From positions 1-36,672 of the forward strand of contig CAIKUK010000012.1 of NCBI GenBank assembly GCA_903830625.1: a DNA stretch of 36,672 nucleotides, in the 5' to 3' direction. The DNA is from Candidatus Yanofskyibacteriota bacterium. GTDB taxonomy: Bacteria; Patescibacteriota; Minisyncoccia; 2-02-FULL-40-12; GWA2-44-9. Under the pieces are notes generated by a model. The model searched no databases. It was not told the DNA's origin and saw only the letters and a list, made by a program, of their open reading frames with translations. The translations under genes and the position numbers were made by a program. The first letter of the stretch is position 1. Every line of letters starts with the position of its first letter. Below, piece by piece: positions 9,168 to 17,613 of the stretch.

Positions 9168-9195
9168 TTGAAACTTGCAACACGAATGCTATCAT
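9168..9195 (+). promoter_or_regulatory. Candidate promoter for the 556-aa gene
   Basis: TTGAAA - 16 nt - TATCAT in the divergent intergenic region. Confidence 0.45.
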
Positions 9196-9220
9196 AAAAT
9201 CAAAATTATAACTCATAAAT

Positions 9221-10891
9221 ATGCCTACAGAAACAAGGCTGGAGCCGATTAAAAAAGACGAGCAGGAAGAAGAACGCGAATACAACGAGGATAAGGAAAG
9301 AGGTTATAAGACAATCGATAAGCGTGTCGGCCCAGACGCCCTAAAGGAAGCGGAGGAAGAGTTGGTTCAAAATAAGCCCCCTATGACTAGGGAGCAGATG
9401 GAAGAATCAGAATACAACAGAGATAAAGAAAGAGGTTTTAAAATAGGAGAAGACAGACCAGTCGGCATGCGACAAGGGATTGTAGAGATAGAATCAGTGG
9501 AAGCATCCGAAGCCATCAGAAAGGCCGCCAAGGAGTATGATGACATGATGGTGGCAAAAGACGCTGGTAACATTGATGTCTATCAGACCGCCCGGGAAGA
9601 ATTCAATAAAGACAAGCGGGACATAGACCAGATGCGCGAATCAGAACCGACGGAACCCCCGCCTACGTTGCACCATTTGGAAGACCACCCCGAGCAGATG
9701 TCCGTTGAGTATATCCAGCGGCAATTTGAATTGTCTAAGAGCCAAGGCGTGTTGTCACGCTACTATTGGGAGAGTTTATTGAAAGAAGCCAAGGAAGCTG
9801 AACAAAGGACACCAGCACCACAAAGAGAAAAAGAACAGGCATCAGTCAACGAAGCGCGACAAGGGGCGGTTGAAAATCTGAAAAATAATAGGAAGGAAGG
9901 TTGGGGTAAGCGCTTTAAGGACTCGGTGCGCTCAAAGTATGAGACTGCCAAGGATAAAGTCAAGTCAATATGGCCATTTTGGAAGGAACGGGCAAAAGGA
10001 CTGGCGACAGCTGGTGCGCTTGAATACATTCATGCTGAAAAATTCAGACGAGCCACTAGGGATGTCGGCCGAGATACGGAAACTCAGTCCCGTCTCGTTA
10101 AGATAGAAGATTACGTGCCATTTGACGAACTCACTAAAAAAGCCAAAGAAGCCGGATTAATAAAAGAAGGGGAAACATTCAGAGATGCTGACAAAAAACA
10201 GCTTGAGCAGGTTTCTAATGAAGTTCTGGGTGAACGTATTTTAGTTAATGAACACGTGGAAGATAGCATCGTTGCCGATGCAAAAGAGCGATTAAGTAAA
10301 CGGCTTGAAAAATTCATAAGCACCGGAGGAACAAAAGGATTGACCGAAGAAAAGTGGGCCCAAATAGAACCGCTCCTCCGCCAAAATATCAAGAACATCA
10401 GGAAGAACACGGCTTTAGACAGTATGACTGACTATATAAAACTATACCGGCAAGGATTTGATGCAGGAGAGAGTGGCTGGAACAAATGGAAAATGAGGTA
10501 CCTTTATGGGGCCGTTGAATCGACACTTTGGCTGAGCGGCATCGCTATATTGTTCTCGAAACTATCCGGTGCCGGAGCAATGCCTTTATTGCCACCTAAG
10601 CCAATTCTTCCTGGGACTGAATCGTTACCCCAAGTGACTGGTTTGGACCCAATGGATAAATCTGTCTGGCACACTATCAGTAATGTCGCAAAAAATGAAT
10701 TTGGAATCAACTTAAATAACGATCAACTTCTTAGATTTGGTAAAGGTGTGGTTAGTAACCCAAACAATCATATTGGAGTCAAGATCTGGAATATTCCCGG
10801 GAATCCTCTTGATATACATATGCAACAAGGCCATTTGCTTGATCTCAAATATGTGAGAGATGTTCTAACTCAACTTTCCGTACATCCATAA
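9221..10891 (+). CDS. Large hydrophilic hypothetical protein with one C-proximal TM
   Basis: 556 aa; N-terminal duplicated motif 'EEREYNEDKERGYKT' / 'EESEYNRDKERGFKI'; hydrophobic segment 'YLYGAVESTLWLSGIAILFSKL'. Confidence 0.75.
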   Translation: MPTETRLEPIKKDEQEEEREYNEDKERGYKTIDKRVGPDALKEAEEELVQNKPPMTREQMEESEYNRDKERGFKIGEDRPVGMRQGIVEIESVEASEAIRKAAKEYDDMMVAKDAGNIDVYQTAREEFNKDKRDIDQMRESEPTEPPPTLHHLEDHPEQMSVEYIQRQFELSKSQGVLSRYYWESLLKEAKEAEQRTPAPQREKEQASVNEARQGAVENLKNNRKEGWGKRFKDSVRSKYETAKDKVKSIWPFWKERAKGLATAGALEYIHAEKFRRATRDVGRDTETQSRLVKIEDYVPFDELTKKAKEAGLIKEGETFRDADKKQLEQVSNEVLGERILVNEHVEDSIVADAKERLSKRLEKFISTGGTKGLTEEKWAQIEPLLRQNIKNIRKNTALDSMTDYIKLYRQGFDAGESGWNKWKMRYLYGAVESTLWLSGIAILFSKLSGAGAMPLLPPKPILPGTESLPQVTGLDPMDKSVWHTISNVAKNEFGINLNNDQLLRFGKGVVSNPNNHIGVKIWNIPGNPLDIHMQQGHLLDLKYVRDVLTQLSVHP

Positions 10892-10912
10892 TAAAAATTA
10901 ACAACCAATAAA

Positions 10913-11218
10913 ATGCCGGACGAACAAACACAAAATAAAATCGCAGAAGAACTCGCAGGATTACTGGCCAAGTCGGATCTTAACGAGGATATAAAAGAAA
11001 AGATACTGGATAAGCTAGACGAGCTTCCTGACTATCTTATATTCGGTCTCATTGACGCGCTAAAACGGGAAGAGAAGGACATTTCAAGAATGCTGCTGGA
11101 TATAGACCTATTCTCCAAAGACCAAGATAGGGTTTGGGAAGAGACTGAAACCGCCCAAAAAAAGGCAGCTGACTCAATCATTGAAGAAGGAGCCGTAAAA
11201 ATAGAGTCAGGAAATTAA
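10913..11218 (+). CDS. Hypothetical acidic protein (101 aa)
   Basis: ORF in tandem with the preceding gene. Confidence 0.6.
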   Translation: MPDEQTQNKIAEELAGLLAKSDLNEDIKEKILDKLDELPDYLIFGLIDALKREEKDISRMLLDIDLFSKDQDRVWEETETAQKKAADSIIEEGAVKIESGN

Positions 11219-11231
11219 AACTGAATAAAAA

Positions 11232-12749
11232 ATGAAGTGTAAACCAAGCAGTGAAGTATTTGTTGTTCTTATTATTTTGGTTGTTGCCGTCTTTTTTCGA
11301 TTTTATCATCTTGAACAAACACCTCCGGGTCTCTATCCCGATGAGGCCATGAATGGTTCAAACGCGCTCGTGGCCAACGCCACCGGGCATTATCAAATTT
11401 TTTATCCTGAAAATTACGGTCGGGAAGGATTATTCATCAATATTCAGGCTCTGGCCATTAAATTTTTTGGTATTCATCCTTGGGCTTTGCGAGGCGTATC
11501 GGCCATGTTTGGTGTTTTAACCGTCCTCGGTCTTTATTTATTGGCTAAGGAACTTTTTGACTGGAAGATCGGGGTGATCTCAAGTTTTCTGCTGGCTATT
11601 TCGTTTTGGCATGTAAATTTTTCACGTATTGGCTTTAGAGCTATCATGCTGCCTTTTATTTTGGTTTACGCTTTTTATTTCCTCTGGCGAGGACTGAAAC
11701 AATCTCATTGGGGCAGTTTCTTTTGGGCCGGCATTTTCGGCGGACTAGGTTTTTATACCTATTTCTCCTATCGTATCGCGCCTTTAATCGTCATCGCGGT
11801 CTTTATTAATTATTGGATGTTCTTGAAAAAAGATTACCACCACGAAAATTACGAGCATACCCGCAACCGATTCCTGGGCGGATTTTCGTTGTTCATAATC
11901 ACAACGTTCTTCGTTGCTCTACCAATCGGTATTTATTTTTTAAAAAATCCTGATAACTTTTTACAACGAAGCACCCAATCGGTCTTTGTACAATCCCAAC
12001 CGCTCCAAGAACTAGCTACTAGTGTCGTTCGCACGCTAGGCATGTTCACTTTTGCCGGTGATGGCAATCCGCGCCATAATTTAGACGGTCAAGCCATGCT
12101 CGGCTGGCCGATTGCCATTTTGTTCGCTATTGGATTTATAAAAGAACTTTACCACTGGCTCCGGCGCAAACACGGTCATTTCTCGCCTGTTCATACGCTT
12201 ATGTTCGCCTGGTTTTTTGTGATGCTTCTCCCTGGTTTCCTTTCCACCGAAGCGCCGCACGCCTTGCGAGTCATTGGTGTCATTCCTATTGTGATGATTT
12301 TTGCCGCCCGGGGCCTCATGTGGTTATTTAGCGCTTCCGAAGGCTGGGAGGCAGTAACTCATCCATGGGAAGGCCGAGGACATTACCAATTTATCGCTCC
12401 GGTTTTGGCCGCACTGGCGCTGATGGGCGCTCTGGGGTTCTATGAATATAATCGTTATTTCAATGTTTGGGCGCCCAGTCAAATAACCGCCGATGCTTTT
12501 GCGGCAAATTATGTTGATATTGCCAATCAGATAAACGCCCAATCAATTTCCAAGAAGAAATATGTCGTCGTTGATGCCTCGACAAGCATTGAAGCTTACG
12601 GCTTACCGATTTCCGCGGAAACAGTGATGTTTTTAACTAACACAGTTTTGCCTTCCACCCAGCGCGCCAAGAATTTAACTTATCTTACCACCAGTCAATC
12701 AATTAATTATAAATTTAACCCCAATGCCATTATTTGGCATATCCGATAA
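11232..12749 (+). CDS. GT39/ArnT/PMT-like polytopic glycosyltransferase
   Basis: 505 aa; 'RFYHLEQTPPGLYPDEAMNGSNALVA', 'HPWALRGVSAMFGVLTVLGLYLLAKELF'. Confidence 0.8.
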   Translation: MKCKPSSEVFVVLIILVVAVFFRFYHLEQTPPGLYPDEAMNGSNALVANATGHYQIFYPENYGREGLFINIQALAIKFFGIHPWALRGVSAMFGVLTVLGLYLLAKELFDWKIGVISSFLLAISFWHVNFSRIGFRAIMLPFILVYAFYFLWRGLKQSHWGSFFWAGIFGGLGFYTYFSYRIAPLIVIAVFINYWMFLKKDYHHENYEHTRNRFLGGFSLFIITTFFVALPIGIYFLKNPDNFLQRSTQSVFVQSQPLQELATSVVRTLGMFTFAGDGNPRHNLDGQAMLGWPIAILFAIGFIKELYHWLRRKHGHFSPVHTLMFAWFFVMLLPGFLSTEAPHALRVIGVIPIVMIFAARGLMWLFSASEGWEAVTHPWEGRGHYQFIAPVLAALALMGALGFYEYNRYFNVWAPSQITADAFAANYVDIANQINAQSISKKKYVVVDASTSIEAYGLPISAETVMFLTNTVLPSTQRAKNLTYLTTSQSINYKFNPNAIIWHIR

Positions 12750-14497
12750 TGAAAAAACATTCTTTTATCGCCAGTGTTCTAGTGGCGGTTGCCAGTGTTA
12801 TTGCTATCGCCAGTGCCTGGCATGATTCGCCTATCGTCGATGAAATTCCTCACATCGGCGCCGGTTATTCCTATATCATCGGTCGGACTTATGAATTTAA
12901 TCCCGAACATCCCCCGCTCGCTAAAGACTTGGCCGGTTTGGCTCTTCTCCCGCTTGATATAAATTCCAGTATCATTCCAAAGATTGGCAGCGCTAATCCG
13001 CCTAATGGCGTCAATGATCAGTGGAATTTTGGACGATTATTGATTTATCATTCCGGCGATGACCCGATTGCCATTGTTCACGCCGCCAAACTGCCCCTTA
13101 TTCTTCTCTTTATTTTTTCTGCTATCCTGGTTTTTGCGTGGACTAAAAGAACCTACAACTCCCGCGCCGCGCTATTGGCCGTTTTCTTGTTTTCTTTTTG
13201 TCCAACCATTATTGCCCATAGCCGATTTGTTACAACCGATATCGCCGCTCTCTTCGGGGTTTTGTTCTCAACTTATTTCTTCGTCCGTTATCTCCAAGAA
13301 CAGAACACCGCTAATTTTTGGTTAGCGGCATTATCATTCGGTGTGGCTTTGCTTACCAAATTTTCGACATTTCTTTTGGTGCCATTCTTCGTGCTTACTG
13401 CAATCGCCTGGGCTTGGACTCATCATAACCAGTGGTTTAAACCGATGTGGCGGTTAGTCGTTAAAAGCATTCTGGTTATGGCCGTCGGTTTTGTGGTTGT
13501 AGTCGGTCCGGTTTATCAATTTCATATTTTAAATTATCCGGCCTCTCAACAAAAATCCGATTCTATACAAATCCTAGGTAGTTACGGAGTTCCGATAATA
13601 AAATCGGCTATTATCTGGAGCGCCGATAAACCGGTTCTTCGGCCGTTCTCTCAATTTGGTCTTGGACTAGCCATGGTCACTCAGAGGGCAGAGGGCGGAA
13701 ACCGCACTTATTATCTCGGGCAAGTTTCAAGCCAGTCGTTCAAATCATATTTTCCGATTGTCTATTCACTCAAGGAACCGATTCCGTTCTTGATTCTCCT
13801 TCTTGGCGCTATCTGGTTCGGTTTCAAATCTTGGCGAAAAGAACGTAAACCATTTAAAGAAAAGGTTAAGGAGCATTTCCTCGGGTTTACGATGCTTCTT
13901 TGGATAATTATTTATATGGTCGCCAGTATCAATGCCAATCTCAATATCGGCATCCGCCATCTCATCCCGATTTATGGATTCATCTTCATCTTAGTGGCCG
14001 GTCAAATCGAAGCGGTAATAAATAGAGAAAATATCAAAAAATGGTTCAAGATTTTTGTCTTTATTCTTCTTGGTTGGTATGTTGCCGAATTCGCATCTGT
14101 CTATCCGTACTATCTGACTTACTTTAACGAATTCGCGGGCGGGCCGGCGGGTGGTCATCGCTTTGTCGCTGATTCCAATCTTGATTGGGGCCAGGACCTT
14201 TGGCGCTTGGGAGATTTTGTAAAGCAAAATAATATTCAAAAGATATATACCGATTATTTCGGCTGGGCTGATGCCTCTTTCTATCTTGGTGATTCCTTTG
14301 TTTGGATGCGCGGCGGACAATACACCAGTGCTGATGCTTTTCTAAGAGAAAATCCTAATGGCGGCTGGTTGGCTATTTCCGCGACATTCTATCAGGAAGC
14401 GTCCGTTGACCCAAATCATCCCTATTTATGGCTTGAAAAATACACGCCAGTGAAAGTCATTGGGAACTCGATTTTTGTCTGGCACGTCACTCCGTAA
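12749..14497 (+). CDS. GT39/PMT-like polytopic glycosyltransferase
   Basis: MKKHSFIASVLVAV...DSPIVDEIPHIGAGYSYIIGRTYEFNPEHPPLAKDL; start overlaps the upstream stop (TAATG). Confidence 0.8.
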   Translation: MKKHSFIASVLVAVASVIAIASAWHDSPIVDEIPHIGAGYSYIIGRTYEFNPEHPPLAKDLAGLALLPLDINSSIIPKIGSANPPNGVNDQWNFGRLLIYHSGDDPIAIVHAAKLPLILLFIFSAILVFAWTKRTYNSRAALLAVFLFSFCPTIIAHSRFVTTDIAALFGVLFSTYFFVRYLQEQNTANFWLAALSFGVALLTKFSTFLLVPFFVLTAIAWAWTHHNQWFKPMWRLVVKSILVMAVGFVVVVGPVYQFHILNYPASQQKSDSIQILGSYGVPIIKSAIIWSADKPVLRPFSQFGLGLAMVTQRAEGGNRTYYLGQVSSQSFKSYFPIVYSLKEPIPFLILLLGAIWFGFKSWRKERKPFKEKVKEHFLGFTMLLWIIIYMVASINANLNIGIRHLIPIYGFIFILVAGQIEAVINRENIKKWFKIFVFILLGWYVAEFASVYPYYLTYFNEFAGGPAGGHRFVADSNLDWGQDLWRLGDFVKQNNIQKIYTDYFGWADASFYLGDSFVWMRGGQYTSADAFLRENPNGGWLAISATFYQEASVDPNHPYLWLEKYTPVKVIGNSIFVWHVTP

Positions 14498-14601
14498 ATC
14501 GAATTGGGCTTACGTCCCTCTCGGACCGATAATAAACCTGCTCCTGCGGCAGGTTTTTATCTACATGCTCGCGAACCGGACCGTAAGCCCAATTCGATTT
14601 A
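14495..14601. repeat. 20-bp perfect inverted repeat enclosing a terminator hairpin
   Basis: TAAATCGAATTGGGCTTACG (14495-14514) and its reverse complement (14582-14601); inner AAACCTGC...GCAGGTTTTTAT. Confidence 0.85.
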
Positions 14602-14628
14602 CTCCGTTCTTTTTTGTTTTTTTGGAAT

Positions 14629-14660
14629 AAAAAAACGCCCCGCCGCAGAACGGTCGGGGC
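14629..14660 (-). terminator. Intrinsic terminator of the structured RNA
   Basis: Minus strand CCCCGaCCGttctgCGGcGGGGCGTTTTTTT. Confidence 0.85.
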
Positions 14661-14697
14661 ATTGTTAGCCCATGGGCCACCTCCTTGAAAGAACGTT

Positions 14698-14723
14698 GGG
14701 CGATGCGGTGCACCGCATCGCCC
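14698..14723. repeat. 26-bp perfect palindrome inside the candidate ncRNA
   Basis: GGGCGATGCGGTG|CACCGCATCGCCC. Confidence 0.95.
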
Positions 14724-14758
14724 TCGAAGCACTCGAAGCTTTCGAAGCTTTCGAAGCC
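14724..14758. repeat. Four tandem copies of a 9-bp unit TCGAAGCNN
   Basis: TCGAAGCAC TCGAAGCTT TCGAAGCTT TCGAAGCC. Confidence 0.85.
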
Positions 14759-15203
14759 GAAGCGAGAAGAAGGGGGTCCGGACGGCACCAGCGGAGTCAT
14801 TACTTCCGCGACGCCGTCCGGTCGCCGGCCAGGCCAGCACGCTTTCGGCGGATGTTGGGCTTGACGTGGTCCTACAAGCCCCACGTACCCTCACCACGAG
14901 CGCGCGGCTCGGTCAGCTTCTTGTCGCGACATATGCGACATTTAAGAGCCCGACTAAACGGGCTCGCAAAAACCAATACTTACTCGCCCGGCCGTAGTTA
15001 TACGGAGGAGGGCTTACGCTCGTTAGCTATGACGAACTTACTATGAATTTCTATGGGCCTATCACTAAAAATGTGTTGTTGCCCGAAAAATAGCGTACTT
15101 ACTGGTTTTTGCGAGCCCATTTCGACAGAGATTCCAGGCCGGCTAAAGCACGGCCTAAAACCTTATCCGATAGGGCTCTTGTAAAGAACAAGTGTGTACT
15201 ACC

Positions 15204-15232
15204 ATTATAGCAGGTAGGGACTTTTATGTCAA
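15204..15232 (-). promoter_or_regulatory. Consensus sigma70-type promoter for the candidate ncRNA
   Basis: Minus strand TTGACA-TAAAAGTCCCTACCTGC (17 nt)-TATAAT. Confidence 0.85.
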
Positions 15233-15304
15233 CTACCCCAATAAAGACGGCTGTTTTATTGAAAAATAGCGAGGTTTTTCGCTTTTTCTTCCATCTGCAC
15301 AATC

Positions 15305-15441
15305 GGCTGCTATTTAAGCATCTTTGACGCTATTTCTCTGGGTGCCGGCCCGAGGATGTCGGGAACGGCTGAAAGCCGCATGGCCCGACAGGAGTGGCTT
15401 CGGCTGGCCAGAGAAATAAGGAGAAGATGCTATAAATAGCC
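15305..15441. repeat. ~137-bp multi-nested inverted repeat (large hairpin)
   Basis: Nested arms AGCATCTT/AAGATGCT, ATTTCTCTGG/CCAGAGAAAT, TGTCGGG/CCCGACA, CGGCTgaaAGCCG. Confidence 0.8.
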
Positions 15442-15479
15442 CGAGCGGAAGCCGGAAGAAAAAGTGGAATCCGAGCGAC

Positions 15480-16334
15480 CTATTTGAAGTAAACCCGGCC
15501 GTCAAAGCGCAAATCGACATATTGGGGTCTAAGCGTGCCACTGGCCATTTTCTGGGTTCTGAAGATGCGAAAGATATCCAGTTGGTTCTGCAAATCAGAA
15601 TCCAGACTGAATTTAACAGAATAATTTCCTGAAATAGAAGCGTCGGAACTATAACCTACCAAAACATCGAATTCAGTGTAAGTGTCGGCGGGGATGGTAA
15701 TTTTTTTAACTTTTATATCTTGGCCTGTGAGTACTGGTATTACCACCTGGATGGCTTTAAAAAATCTTGGGTCAACTGTGGCTAGAGAGGTCGAGGCTGA
15801 TTGAATCCGCATATCATCAACATTGAGCAACAACACGCCCGACGACTGAATAGCCTGACCAAAAGTTATGCCATTATGGTCAAAATATCGGCAATCAGGA
15901 CCATTGGTTGATGAAGTTGAAGCAAAGCACCACACTCCTTCCGCTTGGCGCTCGGTGGCTACGACTTTAAGTGTGTGAAAATATTTTTTCTGGATAGAAA
16001 TATTGTCTAAAAAAGAGAACTGCGAAGTTAAATCGGCCGCCAACGAACCTGGCCGGACAAATAAAATATCTCGTCCGACCGGAATCCCTAAAACTTTACC
16101 GTCTAAATTCTGCTCTATCGCCTGTTGAATTTCGGTTTGATGCTGACTGGTTAATCCTTCAAGATTAATTGTATTTACTTTTAGCCAAGGCATGTAAAAA
16201 AGCGCGTAACCAATGCCAGCGAGAACCACAATAGCTAATACAATAATTACTATAGCTCGGATATTAAAGTTTCGGCGTCGTTTCGACGCCAGATTGCTTC
16301 CATATTTAAATTTCTTAACATCGACAGGTCTCAC
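15480..16334 (-). CDS. FtsQ-like POTRA-domain cell-division protein
   Basis: 284 aa; short cytoplasmic N-terminus, one TM, 'WLKVNTINLEGLTSQHQTEIQQAIEQNL', 'ISIQKKYFHTLKVVATERQAEGVWC'. Confidence 0.75.
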   Translation of the reverse strand: MRPVDVKKFKYGSNLASKRRRNFNIRAIVIIVLAIVVLAGIGYALFYMPWLKVNTINLEGLTSQHQTEIQQAIEQNLDGKVLGIPVGRDILFVRPGSLAADLTSQFSFLDNISIQKKYFHTLKVVATERQAEGVWCFASTSSTNGPDCRYFDHNGITFGQAIQSSGVLLLNVDDMRIQSASTSLATVDPRFFKAIQVVIPVLTGQDIKVKKITIPADTYTEFDVLVGYSSDASISGNYSVKFSLDSDLQNQLDIFRIFRTQKMASGTLRPQYVDLRFDGRVYFK

Positions 16335-17582
16335 TTATTTCTGGGGCTTAATTTCCTTAAAGCCGGTGTATTTCTGAAGTAATTTAGGAATTTTGATTCC
16401 ACCATCTTTGGTTTGGAAGTTTTCGGCAATAATTAATGGCCAACGGCTATTATTCAAGGCTGTACCATTAAGTGTGTGAACAAATTCAGTTTCGCCATTT
16501 TCTTGGCGATATCTGATATTTAATCGGCGGGCTTGGTAGTCAGTACAATTGGAAGCACTAGTAATTTCACCGTAATCATTCTTCATGGTCATCCAGGCTT
16601 CTATATCAAATTTTCTATAAGCGGGACCACCAAGATCTCCACTGGCAATATCAATGACTCGATATGGTATTTCTAATCCAGAAATTAATTCTTTTTCTAC
16701 CTCGCAGATGTGGTTATGCATAATCTCACTTTCTTCCGGTTTGCAGAAAATGAATAACTCCAGTTTCGTGAATTGGTGTATTCGATACAATCCTTTTGAT
16801 GTTTTACCATAAGCGCCAGCTTCAGTCCTGAAACAATGTGAGATGCCAGCATATTTAATCGGGCCTTTTGATAAATCCAGGATCTCATTGGCATGATATC
16901 CTCCCACCGTTATTTCTGCGGTTCCAATTAAACTTAAATCGCTATCTTGAATTGAATAAACCTGGGTTTCCGGGCCACGAGGATTAAATCCGATCCCTTC
17001 TAGGATTGAGTCCTTCGCTAAGTCTGGTGTTTCTATCAGTTTGAATCCATGCTTACTTACAATATCCATGCCGTACTGAATAAGAGCGTGGTTTAATTGA
17101 ACTAATTTATTTTTAACAAAAAAGAATTTATTACCGGTTACCTTAGTTCCTCGTTCAAAATCAATTAAGTCCAATGCCGTCATTAATTCTTCATGATCTT
17201 TTGGTTTAAAATCAAATTCTGGGGGCTGGCCATTAGTTTCAAGAACTTTAAAATCAACCTCGGTACCAATAGGCGCTTCAGGATGAGTTAGGTTGGGCAC
17301 TGCCATCATGAGCTTATTATAATCAGCTTCAATGGTGGCCAGTTCTTTTTCTAAACGTGTAATATCATCGCCGACTTGGCGCATTTTTGCGATATCTTCA
17401 TCGCTCGGTTTGCCTTTAGAACCTTGATTGCGCTGGGCGCGCATTTCTTCTATCTGATTAATGTAATTGCGGCGTTCGTGGTCAAGAGACAATAATTTAT
17501 CCAAAACCAAAACCACTCCCCGGTTCTTCAAATTTTCCCTGATTATTTCCGCATGTTCGCGGATATATTTAATATCAAGCAT
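16335..17582 (-). CDS. serS: Serine--tRNA ligase
   Basis: 415 aa; MLDIKYIREHAEIIRENLKNRGV, 'GTAEITVGGYHANEILD', 'CFRTEAGAYGKTSKGLYRIHQFTKLE', 'NGTALNNSRWPLIIAENFQ'. Confidence 0.97.
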   Translation of the reverse strand: MLDIKYIREHAEIIRENLKNRGVVLVLDKLLSLDHERRNYINQIEEMRAQRNQGSKGKPSDEDIAKMRQVGDDITRLEKELATIEADYNKLMMAVPNLTHPEAPIGTEVDFKVLETNGQPPEFDFKPKDHEELMTALDLIDFERGTKVTGNKFFFVKNKLVQLNHALIQYGMDIVSKHGFKLIETPDLAKDSILEGIGFNPRGPETQVYSIQDSDLSLIGTAEITVGGYHANEILDLSKGPIKYAGISHCFRTEAGAYGKTSKGLYRIHQFTKLELFIFCKPEESEIMHNHICEVEKELISGLEIPYRVIDIASGDLGGPAYRKFDIEAWMTMKNDYGEITSASNCTDYQARRLNIRYRQENGETEFVHTLNGTALNNSRWPLIIAENFQTKDGGIKIPKLLQKYTGFKEIKPQK

Positions 17583-17613
17583 TTTTTAGTAGTTAGTGAT
17601 TAGCCATTAGGAC

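Larger units (their letters stand above)
14629..15197 (-). ncRNA. Candidate novel structured non-coding RNA (~570 nt)
   Basis: Bounded by TTGACA-17-TATAAT and a GC-rich terminator with T7; contains many perfect helices; no ORF with coding character fits between these signals. Confidence 0.6.

Noticed and set aside
14724-14758. CRISPR-like repeats
   Set aside because: Period is only 9 bp with no spacers; a simple tandem array. No CRISPR array or cas gene was seen in the window.
14487-15046. ORFs 14487..14897(-), 14561..14884(-) and 14672..15046(+)
   Set aside because: They run through the terminator or through strong palindromes, have atypical composition and no recognisable domain. Overlapping GC-rich RNA structure explains the open frames.
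15000-15240. tmRNA (ssrA) identity for the structured RNA, because the minus strand contains a tag-like GCAAAAACCAGTAAGTACGCT (AKTSKYA)
   Set aside because: The reading frame continues to IFRATTHF* rather than a short hydrophobic ALAA-like end, and I found no tRNA-like T-arm plus CCA-ready acceptor pairing 5' and 3' ends.
14629-15240. RNase P or SRP RNA identity
   Set aside because: No GAGGAAAGTCC/ACAGAA RNase P core and no SRP GGAA-tetraloop/AGCAG motif were seen. An Infernal scan is needed to be sure.
15099-15302. 67-aa ORF 15099..15302(-)
   Set aside because: It reads across the consensus promoter and into the structured RNA; probably spurious.
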